NCBI GenBank assembly: GCA_031396305.1
Contig: JANNKM010000262.1
Coordinates: 1-12,162 of the forward strand
Length of the DNA: 12,162 nucleotides
Reading direction: 5' to 3'
Source of the DNA: JAEMQF01 sp031396305
GTDB lineage: Bacteria; Pseudomonadota; Gammaproteobacteria; Burkholderiales; Burkholderiaceae_C
Shown: positions 1-6,167 of the stretch, in pieces
Layout of the letters: each line of letters starts with the position of its first letter
How positions within the stretch are numbered: the first letter of the stretch is position 1
The notes under the pieces: generated by a model
Seen by the model: the letters and a program-made list of their open reading frames with translations, nothing else
The model's database searches: none
Told to the model about the DNA's origin: nothing
Translations under genes and position numbers: made by a program

Positions 1-342
1 GACGTGCTGGAAGCCATCACCGGCGAATTCACGACGCCGTCCAACGAAGACTCATGGGGCGTGCAGCGCGCCGACGGGACTTGGCTTTTCGACGGGCTGA
101 TACCGGTGCCGGAGCTAAAAGACAGACTGGCGTTGAAGGAGCTCCCGGAAGAAGACCGCGGCCGCTACAACACGTTGGCAGGAATGATCATGTTGTTGCT
201 GGGTCGCCTGCCCAAGACCGCCGACTCGGTGGAATGGGACGGCTGGCGCTTCGAGGTGGTTGACCTCGACGGCAAGCGCGTCGACAAGGTGCTCGCCAGC
301 ATGTTGGTGCGCCGGCAGGAGGACGGCGCGGCGTCGCAGTAG
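1..342 (+). CDS. C-terminal part of a CNNM/CorC-type (HlyC/TlyC) transporter-associated protein, 5' truncated by the window edge
   Basis: The reading frame is open from base 1 and ends with TAG at 340-342, giving 113 residues of a longer protein. The piece opens with DVLEAITGEF, the junction normally seen after the CBS pair of hemolysin-like CNNM proteins. It continues through a CorC_HlyC domain with the hallmarks DGTWLFDGLIPVPELKDRL, YNTLAGMIMLLLGRLP and RFEVVDLDGKRVDKV. In this family the N-terminal membrane domain and CBS domains precede this module, and members are linked to Mg/Co or other cation export; those parts lie left of the window. The GTG at 4 is an internal codon, not a start. 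The last residues (RRQEDGAASQ) form a short polar tail. The domain identification is firm; the transported ion and the exact paralogue cannot be told from this part. Confidence 0.85.
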   Translation, partial: DVLEAITGEFTTPSNEDSWGVQRADGTWLFDGLIPVPELKDRLALKELPEEDRGRYNTLAGMIMLLLGRLPKTADSVEWDGWRFEVVDLDGKRVDKVLASMLVRRQEDGAASQ

Positions 343-365
343 CGCTGCGTTGCAGCCGCGGCCGC

Positions 366-1061
366 TCAGGCGCGCGCGGTGCGCGCCTGCGACGGTATCG
401 CGTCCAGATCGTCGTAGTAATCCGACGACACCGGTTCGAGCTTCGGGGCCGGGCGTCGTCGGTCGCCACCGAGCATCAGTTCGCGAATCTCGGGTTGGGG
501 CAGGAAGCGCGGGTCATCAGACTGGGGCAGAGCGTCGGAGTCGTCGCGCTGGCTCGTCTCGAACAGCACACGCACATCTTGCAGGCTGGGCAGAGCGCCT
601 TCTTGCCACGCATGAACGGCGATATGGGCGGCCTTCAGGACCTTGGCCAGTCGATCGTGGCGTTCCACGGTGCGCCTGGACTCGTTCTCGCCGCGCACAT
701 CGATGGCGGCGACGACGCGCGAGCTCGAATCGCACACCAGCAGATCCACGCTCAGCCGCCCGGCACGCTTCAGCCACTGGCCATGCGGGTTCTCGGTTGG
801 CACGCTTATGAATCGAGCCAGCGGCACCTGCGCGAGGACCATGTAGTTGCGCGGCATCGCGCGTCGCAGCAATTCATACGCCTGGCGTTCCGCCAGGGTC
901 ATCACACGAACCGCTTGCGGAGGCCAGGCTTGCACCGTATCGAGGAACTGAGACCTTGTGGCGGACTGCTGCGCGGTGCTCGTGCGGCGTCGGAACCGCA
1001 GCACGAGCACCACCAGCAGCGAAATCAGCAATGAGGCAAGAATGGTCGGTTCGAGGTTCAT
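366..1061 (-). CDS. DUF2726 domain protein with an N-terminal membrane anchor
   Basis: A 231-residue protein. Residues 7-22 (ILASLLISLLVVLVLR region) form one hydrophobic helix followed by RFRRR, so a membrane anchor with the rest in the cytoplasm is likely by the positive-inside rule. Residues about 52-165 fit the DUF2726 pattern: an opening LAERQAYELLRRAMP, then VLAQVPLARFISV, a core VDLLVCDSSSRVVAAIDV (105-122), and RHDRLAKVLKAAHIAVHAW (134-152). DUF2726 proteins are usually viewed as having a nuclease-like (PD-(D/E)XK-related) fold; D106 and D121 sit where acidic residues are expected, but activity is not shown. The C-terminal tail from about 170 is acidic, proline-rich and probably disordered. 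The ATG at 1061 puts the helix at the very N terminus, which supports this start. The gene appears monocistronic, with a roughly 300-base gap upstream and a convergent neighbour downstream. Biological role unknown. Confidence 0.8.
   Translation of the reverse strand: MNLEPTILASLLISLLVVLVLRFRRRTSTAQQSATRSQFLDTVQAWPPQAVRVMTLAERQAYELLRRAMPRNYMVLAQVPLARFISVPTENPHGQWLKRAGRLSVDLLVCDSSSRVVAAIDVRGENESRRTVERHDRLAKVLKAAHIAVHAWQEGALPSLQDVRVLFETSQRDDSDALPQSDDPRFLPQPEIRELMLGGDRRRPAPKLEPVSSDYYDDLDAIPSQARTARA
367..389. terminator. GC-only hairpin between convergent genes, possible weak terminator
   Basis: CAGGCGCGC at 367-375 pairs perfectly with GCGCGCCTG at 381-389 around a 5-base loop. A smaller stem, GCTGC/GCAGC at 344-348 and 352-356, lies just before it, directly after the TAG of the + strand gene. 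The big stem sits inside the last codons of the - strand DUF2726 gene. There is no T-run on either side, so this is not a classical intrinsic terminator. It may still pause polymerase or protect a 3' end for both convergent transcripts. Confidence 0.3.
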
Positions 1062-1279
1062 GGCACGCGACGAGGAACGTGAGAACCGGAGCGTAGTTTC
1101 GACACGCCGCGGTGGTCAAGCCGAAGTGCAATCAAAGGAACGTCACTTGCCCACTCATGCCCGGGTGGTGCGTGCAAAGAGCGTCGCGGTGTTGCGTTGC
1201 TTACACGTCGCAGCGCCAGACGCAACAAGTTGTCGCAGTGGATTGACAGCACCCCCAGGCCGATGACACGCGTCGTTCG

Positions 1280-1319
1280 CCCCAAGGGCCACAAAGGGGC
1301 CCCTTCGTGGCCCTTGGGG
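1280..1319. repeat. 40-base near-perfect palindrome
   Basis: CCCCAAGGGCCAC at 1280-1292 is the exact reverse complement of GTGGCCCTTGGGG at 1307-1319. The centre (1294-1305, AAGGGGCCCCTT) is itself self-complementary, so only the A/C pair at 1293 and 1306 breaks the symmetry. As RNA it could form a stem of about 18 pairs. It lies 46 bases past the stop codon of the leftward FKBP gene, and no T-run follows on either strand. It could be a 3' end-protecting stem, a terminator of unusual type, or a repeat element present elsewhere in the genome. Confidence 0.75.
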
Positions 1320-1320
1320 T

Positions 1321-1353
1321 CAAGGAAACTTGGGGCGGCCCTGCGTTTCCTTG
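1321..1353 (-). terminator. Inverted repeat just downstream of the FKBP gene, possible terminator or 3' stem
   Basis: CAAGGAAAC at 1321-1329 pairs exactly with GTTTCCTTG at 1345-1353 around a 15-base GC-rich loop. It starts 12 bases past the TAA (1366-1368) of the leftward FKBP gene and abuts the 40-base palindrome. Its position suits transcription termination or 3' end stabilisation, but no U-run follows, so a rho-independent terminator of the textbook kind is not supported. Confidence 0.4.
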
Positions 1354-1365
1354 TGAGTCGAAGGA

Positions 1366-1812
1366 TTACTTGCCGGCGATGCCCAGCAGTTCAACGTCGA
1401 AATGCAGAGTGGCATTCGGTGGAATCGGGCCGCCTCCCGCGCTGCCATAGGCAATTGCCGCCGGGCAGGTGAGCTTCGACTTGCCGCCAACCTTCATGCG
1501 CTGCACGCCTTCGGTCCAGCACTTGATGACTCGATTGAGCGGAAACTCGGCAGGCTTGCCGCGCGCCAGCGAGCTGTCGAATTCCTTGCCACCGGGGAAG
1601 GTGCCGCGGTAGTGCACCTTGACGACATCCGTGGCGCTGGGACTCGCCCCAGTCCCTTCTTTCAGCGCGAGATACACCAGACCGCTGGCAGTGACCACGG
1701 CACCAGGCTCCTTTGCCGCATTCGCGGCGGCATCGGCCTGTGCATATGCGGTCGACATCGCCAAGGAAATTGCGGACGATGCGAACAGGGCAGACAACAA
1801 ACGAGATATCAC
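1366..1812 (-). CDS. Secreted FKBP-type peptidyl-prolyl cis-trans isomerase
   Basis: The protein has 148 residues from a GTG start at 1812. This start is chosen because GGAG (1820-1823) lies 7 bases upstream and because it gives a clean signal peptide: ISRLL, a hydrophobic core to about residue 19, then a likely cut after STAYA or STAYAQ. The upstream extension to 1902 is arginine-rich and not signal-like. The mature part is a single FKBP domain with VHYRGTFPGGKEFDSS (66-81), F90, V95-I96, W99, Y122 in AIAYGS and F138, matching the aromatic ligand pocket of FKBP12. It should catalyse proline isomerisation during folding in the periplasm. Two cysteines, C98 (before W99) and C116, replace residues common in cytoplasmic FKBPs and may form a disulfide. 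The gene lies 95 bases downstream of the co-directional barrel protein gene. Confidence 0.9.
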   Translation of the reverse strand: MISRLLSALFASSAISLAMSTAYAQADAAANAAKEPGAVVTASGLVYLALKEGTGASPSATDVVKVHYRGTFPGGKEFDSSLARGKPAEFPLNRVIKCWTEGVQRMKVGGKSKLTCPAAIAYGSAGGGPIPPNATLHFDVELLGIAGK

Positions 1813-1842
1813 GGGGCGACTCCGCAGTGATGGTGGGGCGCC

Positions 1843-1848
1843 ATCATA
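1843..1848 (-). promoter_or_regulatory. Candidate -10 box (TATGAT) of the FKBP gene
   Basis: On the - strand TATGAT matches the sigma70 -10 consensus at five of six bases and would start transcription about 24 bases before the GTG start codon. No good -35 hexamer is visible at 16-18 bases; that spot is filled by the hairpin at 1849-1871. The call rests on the -10 box and its position only. Confidence 0.35.
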
Positions 1849-1871
1849 GCGAGGCCACTGCCCGGCCTCGC
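1849..1871 (-). terminator. Perfect 8-base-pair hairpin between the barrel protein gene and the FKBP gene
   Basis: GCGAGGCC (1849-1856) pairs with GGCCTCGC (1864-1871) around a 7-base loop. It lies 36 bases after the stop codon of the leftward barrel protein gene and immediately before the candidate -10 box of the next gene. It may end or weaken read-through from the upstream gene. No T-run follows on the - strand. Confidence 0.35.
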
Positions 1872-1907
1872 GTCGCCCCGGCCCGCGCCCACCGCGCCGC
1901 ACGGTGT

Positions 1908-2546
1908 TCAGAAGCTGAAGGACGCGCCCAGCAATGCCTGAGCCTGCGTCAGTGAATCACCCTTGATCGCCACCGTGCAGCCGCCGGAACACAGAAACGA
2001 GCCGCTGCTGTTGATGAGCACGGCCACGCCGCGCAACTCGGCGCGCAGGCCCAGGCCTGGTGTGACCGGCCAGGCGTAACCGACGCCCAGGTTCATCGAC
2101 GCGCGGACTTCGGTGTCGAACCCGGCCAGACCCGGCGAGAAGCGGGTGAGCCCCAACCCGCCGAGCACGTAGACACCCTGGCCAACCCGAGCGTCGACAA
2201 AATTCGTGCCCCCCAAGTGCACATGGAGCATCTGCAGTGGCAGGTGCTGCGGCGCGGCGGTGCTGCCAACGCCCTGCAACTCGAGCGATGTTCGCTGGTG
2301 CGAGACAAACAACTGGAGTTGGCGCGCGCCATCGAGCGTCCACTCGATGCTGCCGGAAGCGGTCGCGCCGGCGTCGAGCCGAAGGGCCTGATCCGCGGCA
2401 GGCGCCGTCGTCGACTGGCGTTGCAGTCCGCTGCCGCCCCCGGCAAGGCCCGCGTATACCGTCATGCCGCTGATTTGGGCCGCTGCGAGCGGCGTCGTGA
2501 GCAGCATCAGCGCGGCAAGAAAACGAACATGGGAAGGATCAGGCAT
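1908..2546 (-). CDS. Small outer-membrane beta-barrel-like protein
   Basis: The protein has 212 residues from the ATG at 2546. Residues 1-23 form a signal peptide (hydrophobic FLAALMLLTTPLAAA, cut likely before Q24). The mature chain is rich in alternating hydrophobic and glycine segments (GQGVYVLGGLGLTRFS, RASMNLGVGYAW, GLGLRAELRGVAVLI) and ends in LLGASFSF. A C-terminal phenylalanine preceded by alternating hydrophobics is the usual signal for BAM-dependent barrel assembly. A CSGGC element (C186, C190) lies in the presumed last loop before the final strand and could hold a disulfide. A start at 2621 is open, but it would translate through three 16-base repeats and bury the signal peptide, so it is not preferred; neither start has a clear ribosome binding site. 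Function and substrate are unknown. Confidence 0.65.
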   Translation of the reverse strand: MPDPSHVRFLAALMLLTTPLAAAQISGMTVYAGLAGGGSGLQRQSTTAPAADQALRLDAGATASGSIEWTLDGARQLQLFVSHQRTSLELQGVGSTAAPQHLPLQMLHVHLGGTNFVDARVGQGVYVLGGLGLTRFSPGLAGFDTEVRASMNLGVGYAWPVTPGLGLRAELRGVAVLINSSGSFLCSGGCTVAIKGDSLTQAQALLGASFSF

Positions 2547-2556
2547 GCAGCCAATG

Positions 2557-2604
2557 TTAGAGGTGGTTAAGCAATACGTGGTTTTCGCAGTACGTGGTTT
2601 TGCC
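2557..2604. repeat. Three tandem 16-base units upstream of the barrel protein gene
   Basis: The units at 2557-2572, 2573-2588 and 2589-2604 read TTAGAGGTGGTTAAGC, AATACGTGGTTTTCGC and AGTACGTGGTTTTGCC. Units two and three share TACGTGGTTTT exactly; unit one keeps the GTGGTT core in the same register. The period of 16 is not a multiple of three, which argues against a coding repeat. The array begins 10 bases upstream of the chosen ATG at 2546, where a promoter or operator for the leftward gene would lie. Confidence 0.6.
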
Positions 2605-2727
2605 GCCACTCGCGAACTCATCGCAAAGAGTCTTGGGGGTCAAGAGACGTGAGGTTGTTTGCAATCCGCGCATGCGATTTGTTTCGGTGTGGTGGCGAGG
2701 GCCGAATGGCATCCCCGGTATGGGGGT

Positions 2728-2765
2728 CGACACCCCGGCTCAGGGTGTCGCCGCGACGTGGCGAC
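2728..2765 (+). promoter_or_regulatory. Two overlapping, mutually exclusive hairpins in the possible leader of the + strand gene
   Basis: CGACACCC (2728-2735) pairs perfectly with GGGTGTCG (2743-2750). GTCGCC (2747-2752) pairs perfectly with GGCGAC (2760-2765). Because the two stems share bases 2747-2750 they cannot form together. They end 74 bases before the ATG at 2840. If transcription starts upstream of 2728, the leader could switch between folds, but no promoter is clear and no known riboswitch is recognised. Confidence 0.3.
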
Positions 2766-2839
2766 GCTGCGATGCTTGCGCCATGGATTCGTCGGGGCCG
2801 GTGGCCAACGAGTCGAACTCAGACGAAGGGAAATCGGAT

Positions 2840-3628
2840 ATGACAGTTGCCTCAATGTTCGGTCAGCTCACCCAAGGCTCATTCACCAGTGAAGCGGCAG
2901 TGGAACGCTCCCGCGAGGGCTACCGGCCGAAGGTCGGCGCGGTGCGTCGCGGGCAAGCGCAGCTGGCGCTGTGGAGCGAGCGGCTGACTCGACAGGGCGA
3001 ACTCGTCACAGCACGCCAGATCGCAGGCCTTGGCGACGCTGAACTCGCCGCTCTGGCCACCGAATTCGCGCTCTCGCCGCGCTACCGGCGAACCGACAAG
3101 ATGCGTTTCGCCGCGCCTGTGGGAATCGCGGCTTTCGCTGCGGGGTTGTTGGGGCTGATGCTGCAAGACGCCTCGCTCGGCGCGGCGGGTCGCGGCATGT
3201 TGTCGGCATTCGAAGTGCTTTGCCTGGGCAGCCTGCTCGGTGGTCTGGTCGCCGTCGCGTTCGCGACGATGAAGACCTTCAGTCTGACCTCGGTGCAACT
3301 CGCCTACGGTCAGGCGGGCTTGCACGCCGGCGTGCTCGACGAGCAGCACCCCTGGCTGTACAAGGCATTCCTTCTGATGCGCAACGCCGCGGCGCTTGAG
3401 TATCGTGACTCCGTGCTGCGCGACCGTGGCGTGCTGCGTGGCGTCGATTGCGTGCTGATGCGCGAGATCGCGCGTGCCGATGAAGAGCGCGTGATGACGC
3501 TGACTGCGCGCGCTGTGTTCGAAGAGGTTCAAGGCCACGGTGCAGGCGTGCAGCGAACCCTGGACGCCGGGCACGCCGAGCCGCGTCTCACGCTCGTGGA
3601 CACAAGCGCCATCAGCGCGGCCGCGTGA
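2840..3628 (+). CDS. Two-helix membrane protein of unknown function
   Basis: The protein has 262 residues from the ATG at 2840. This start is chosen because AGGG (2827-2830) lies 9 bases upstream; the in-frame ATG at 2783 has no such site. Residues 1-88 are hydrophilic and basic, with a helical stretch rich in Q, E and R. Two hydrophobic segments follow at about 90-109 (FAAPVGIAAFAAGLLGLML) and 123-143 (AFEVLCLGSLLGGLVAVAF). The C-terminal 115 residues are soluble and mostly helical, with LYKAFLLMRNAAALEYRD and VDCVLMREIARADEER. The two helices make a hairpin, so both ends should face the same side. I do not recognise the family. Its last 17 bases overlap the 3' end of the convergent DUF3014 gene. 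Confidence 0.65.
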   Translation: MTVASMFGQLTQGSFTSEAAVERSREGYRPKVGAVRRGQAQLALWSERLTRQGELVTARQIAGLGDAELAALATEFALSPRYRRTDKMRFAAPVGIAAFAAGLLGLMLQDASLGAAGRGMLSAFEVLCLGSLLGGLVAVAFATMKTFSLTSVQLAYGQAGLHAGVLDEQHPWLYKAFLLMRNAAALEYRDSVLRDRGVLRGVDCVLMREIARADEERVMTLTARAVFEEVQGHGAGVQRTLDAGHAEPRLTLVDTSAISAAA

Positions 3629-4448
3629 GCGCAGCCCGCAACTCGGCGAGTTTGGCCTTGAGTTGGCGTGCGTTGTCATTGCCGATGCGCAGCATCAGTT
3701 TCTGGCCCGAAGACCGCTCTTCCAGTTCGGGGTCGGCGAACTCCACCATCACCCAGGGCCGCGCCGGCTGAATCGGCCCCTTCACGTTGGCCAGCTTGAC
3801 TTCGATGGATTCGGGGCCTGCGGGCGTTTCGAGCAAGTGATCGATGACGGCGATCACGCGGTCGTTGAAGTAGACCCCCCGATAGCCCAGGTTTTCATAA
3901 GCGCGCTGAAACTGCGGGTAGGCGCGCCGGTAAAGCGCGGCCACGCGTTGCATGTCCAGCGTCTCGACCCACGCGACGAAGGCTGCATAGCGCTTTGCGT
4001 TGGCCGCCGCGATGGCATGTGAATCGGCCGCGGCCTGTGTCGAAAAACGCCCGGCCGTCGGGTGCACCGGCCAGAACCTGGCGGGTGAATGCGCTCGAGG
4101 CAGGCTGTCCACCGTCACCGCGACGCGGTGCGCAAACGCGTCGACGTTGAGCCATTGCAGGACGGCGCGCTCGCCGAATGTTCCCGTCAACGCGTCGGCC
4201 AGCGTCGGGGGTGATTGCGCGGCGGATGCACCCGCAACCGCTGCCGTGGGCGCTGCCAGGTCGAGCGGGTAGCGGACCGCAGAGGCCGCGGCCTGAGGCG
4301 GCGGCGCGGCCGCCTGTGACGCAGTCGCGGCGGGTGCGCCCGCCGCGTTGGGTGGGCCGGTGCGTTGTTCGAGCTGCCACCAGTAGAACCCGCCGACCAG
4401 CAGAGCGAGCAGCACTCCGGAAATCGTCCATACCGTCGCTGGTTTCAT
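3612..4448 (-). CDS. DUF3014 domain protein with an N-terminal membrane anchor
   Basis: The protein has 278 residues from the ATG at 4448, supported by a strong GGAGG (4454-4458) 5 bases upstream. Residues 5-22 form a single transmembrane helix (TVWTISGVLLALLVGGFYWWQ), followed by a long alanine-, proline- and glutamine-rich linker to about residue 80. The folded part carries DUF3014 signatures: LADALTGTFGERAVLQWL, the RFWPVHPTAGRF region, and near the end ALYRRAYPQFQRAYENLGY with YFNDRVIAVIDHLLETP. Family function is unknown; the layout implies a periplasmic domain held on an inner-membrane stalk. The gene lies 105 bases downstream of the PLP dehydratase gene on the same strand, with no clear terminator between, so partial read-through from the catabolic operon is possible, but function gives no link. 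Confidence 0.85.
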   Translation of the reverse strand: MKPATVWTISGVLLALLVGGFYWWQLEQRTGPPNAAGAPAATASQAAAPPPQAAASAVRYPLDLAAPTAAVAGASAAQSPPTLADALTGTFGERAVLQWLNVDAFAHRVAVTVDSLPRAHSPARFWPVHPTAGRFSTQAAADSHAIAAANAKRYAAFVAWVETLDMQRVAALYRRAYPQFQRAYENLGYRGVYFNDRVIAVIDHLLETPAGPESIEVKLANVKGPIQPARPWVMVEFADPELEERSSGQKLMLRIGNDNARQLKAKLAELRAALTRPR

Positions 4449-4553
4449 GGTGGCCTCCGATGATCGCTCAAAATTTCGCGTTGCTCTGTGGCCCAGCGGA
4501 TCTCGCGGCTTTTCCGGGGGCAACGCATCTGGCATCCGTAGTGTGAACAGGCG

Positions 4554-5522
4554 CTAGTCCACCGCCTCGGCACCGCTCAAGAGCGCGATGAAGCGCGCGG
4601 CGTCGATATTGCCCCCCGACAACGTGACGCCGACACGCTTGCCACGAAATTGTCCGGGTCTGTGCATCAGGGCCGCGAGCGCGCATGCCCCGGAAGGCTC
4701 GAGCACGACTTTCATGCGCTCGAACGCAAAGCGCATCGCATCCACCACCGCCGGGTCTGACACAGTGAGCACGTCGCGCACGAGGGCCTTGATCACTTCG
4801 AATGGCTGCTGCCCGACGGCCTGCGTCTGCTGCCCGTCGCAAATGGTTCGCGGCACGTCGATGCTGATGATGCGTCCGCTGCGCAGCGACTGTTGCAGGT
4901 CGTTGCCGCGCTCGGGCTCGGCGCCGTAGAGGGCGATGTCCGGCAGCAGGTGCCTGGCCGCGACGGCGCAGCCCGAGAGCAACCCGCCGCCGCCGGCGCA
5001 GACGATCAACGCGTCGAGTTCGCCGCAGTCTTCGATCAGCTCCATTGCCGTGGTGCCCTGACCGGCCATCACGGGCAGATGATCGAACGGCGGTATCAGT
5101 TCGCAGCCGCGCTCCTGGACGATGCGCTTCGCGATCGTCGCCCTGTCTTCCTTGTAGCGGTCGTACAGCACCACTTCGGCGCCGTAGCCGCGTGTCGCGG
5201 CGACCTTGTTCGCCGGAGCGTCCACCGGCATCACGATCGTCGCGCTGCAACCATGCAGGCGCGCCGCGAGCGCCACGGCCTGCGCGTGATTGCCCGAAGA
5301 AAATGCCACGACGCCGCGCGCGCGTTGCGCATCGCTCAGCACATTCACCGCATTGAAGCCGCCGCGAAACTTGAAGGCGCCCATGCGTTGCAGGTTCTCG
5401 GCCTTCATGAAAACCTGGGCGCCGAGCATCGCGTCGAGCGTGCTTGAGCGCAGCACGGGGGTGCGGTGCGCCACACCTTTGAGCCGCTTGGCGGCGGCGC
5501 GTACATCGTCGAACTGAAGCAT
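4554..5522 (-). CDS. PLP-dependent threonine/serine dehydratase family enzyme, possibly threo-3-hydroxyaspartate ammonia-lyase
   Basis: The protein has 322 residues with the whole fold-type II PLP module: GAFKFRGG with Schiff-base K51, SSGNHAQ (75-81), a glycine-rich phosphate loop AGGGGLLSG (176-184), E275 and LSGGN (301-305). It has no C-terminal ACT-like regulatory domain, so it resembles catabolic or racemase-type members rather than biosynthetic IlvA. The N terminus (FDDVRAAAKRLKGVAHRTPVL) is close to serine racemase and hydroxyaspartate dehydratase sequences. The expected reaction is removal of water and ammonia from a beta-hydroxy amino acid to give a 2-oxo acid. The ATG at 5522 is chosen because the family motif starts there; GAGAG sits 5-9 bases upstream. 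It follows the DUF1415 gene by 34 bases and may be the last gene of the sugar-acid operon. Which amino acid it uses cannot be fixed from sequence. Confidence 0.8.
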   Translation of the reverse strand: MLQFDDVRAAAKRLKGVAHRTPVLRSSTLDAMLGAQVFMKAENLQRMGAFKFRGGFNAVNVLSDAQRARGVVAFSSGNHAQAVALAARLHGCSATIVMPVDAPANKVAATRGYGAEVVLYDRYKEDRATIAKRIVQERGCELIPPFDHLPVMAGQGTTAMELIEDCGELDALIVCAGGGGLLSGCAVAARHLLPDIALYGAEPERGNDLQQSLRSGRIISIDVPRTICDGQQTQAVGQQPFEVIKALVRDVLTVSDPAVVDAMRFAFERMKVVLEPSGACALAALMHRPGQFRGKRVGVTLSGGNIDAARFIALLSGAEAVD

Positions 5523-5556
5523 CGTCTCTCGATTCGTGAGCCTGCAGGCGACGATC

Positions 5557-6159
5557 CTACGCCGCACCGGAAGGATCGGTGTCGTTGCCGGCCAGCGCAT
5601 CGCTGCGGCACAACGCCATCAAGGTGCGAAGCCTGGGCTGGCCCAGCGAGCGCAGCGTGCGGATGTTCTGTTCATAGATGGAAGCGGTGTCCGGCAGGGC
5701 GGCAACGCCGCGCGCCAGGCTCGCCTCGCGAAGCAGGTGCAGCATCGGGAAGGGTGAGCGGTTCGTCGCGTTTTCCACCGCGTCGCGCGCCGTGCCGGCG
5801 AAGCGGTAGTCGGGGTGAAAACTCGCGATCTGCAACACACCTTCAAGGCCCGCGCCCGCCAAGAGGGCTTCGGCGTCGTCGAGGAACTGGTTGTACGCGT
5901 CGAAGTCGGCCAGCACGTTCGGGTGGATCAACAGTGTGGTGTCGACCTGCGCCGGGTCACTGCGCGCCAGCAGTTCCATCTCGCCCTGCAGCGCTGCGAG
6001 CAGAGCCGCCTCGTCCGTTGCACCACACACGGTGTAGCGGATCTGTCCGCGCACCTGAACCGCCTTCGCGAACGGGCACAGGTTCAGGCCGATCACGACC
6101 CGATCTACCCAGGCGCGGGTTTCGGCAATGACTTCGGCAACGACGGCAGCGTGCTGCAA
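5557..6159 (-). CDS. DUF1415 domain protein
   Basis: About 200 residues. The family is recognised by GLNLCPFA (24-31), DTTLLIHPNVLADFDAYNQF (73-92), FHPDYRFAG (114-122) and NRSPFPMLHLLRE (133-145), in the order and length usual for DUF1415. No ATG or GTG lies before the conserved WVDRVVIGLNLCPF; the best start is TTG at 6157-6159, 8 bases after the stop codon of the enolase-family gene. No ribosome binding site is evident, so coupling to translation of the upstream gene is likely. The same frame stays open far upstream (to 7287), but that stretch is a shadow of the enolase-family gene. Function is unknown; a conserved cysteine (C28) and histidines hint at metal or redox chemistry, which is speculation. 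It is widely found outside sugar-acid operons, so its presence here may be incidental. Confidence 0.8.
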   Translation of the reverse strand: MQHAAVVAEVIAETRAWVDRVVIGLNLCPFAKAVQVRGQIRYTVCGATDEAALLAALQGEMELLARSDPAQVDTTLLIHPNVLADFDAYNQFLDDAEALLAGAGLEGVLQIASFHPDYRFAGTARDAVENATNRSPFPMLHLLREASLARGVAALPDTASIYEQNIRTLRSLGQPRLRTLMALCRSDALAGNDTDPSGAA

Positions 6160-6167
6160 AGCTGTCG

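Larger units (their letters stand above)
1062..1365. other. Non-coding stretch of about 300 bases: upstream region of the DUF2726 gene and 3' region of the FKBP gene
   Basis: No frame here looks like a real protein; the short open frames give arginine- and proline-rich shadow peptides. The part next to 1061 must hold the promoter of the leftward DUF2726 gene. A TTGACC (- strand, 1114-1119) could be a -35 box, but no convincing -10 follows at 16-18 bases. The part next to 1366 is the 3' untranslated region of the leftward FKBP gene and carries two strong inverted repeats, listed separately. Confidence 0.6.

Noticed and set aside
1313..2644. CTTGGGGTCAAG at 1313-1324 resembles CTTGGGGGTCAAG at 2632-2644, as if a dispersed repeat.
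   Set aside because: The match is 12 bases plus one insertion and flanks do not align, so chance similarity in GC-rich DNA is more likely.
2594..2839. An N-terminal extension of the + strand membrane protein to ATG 2594 or 2783.
   Set aside because: The extension crosses hairpins and a repeat, looks non-coding, and neither start has a ribosome binding site, unlike ATG 2840.
4449..4553. A terminator after the PLP dehydratase gene at the end of the operon.
   Set aside because: I found no stem followed by a T-run on the - strand in these 105 bases; only a weak -35-like TTCACA with no matching -10.
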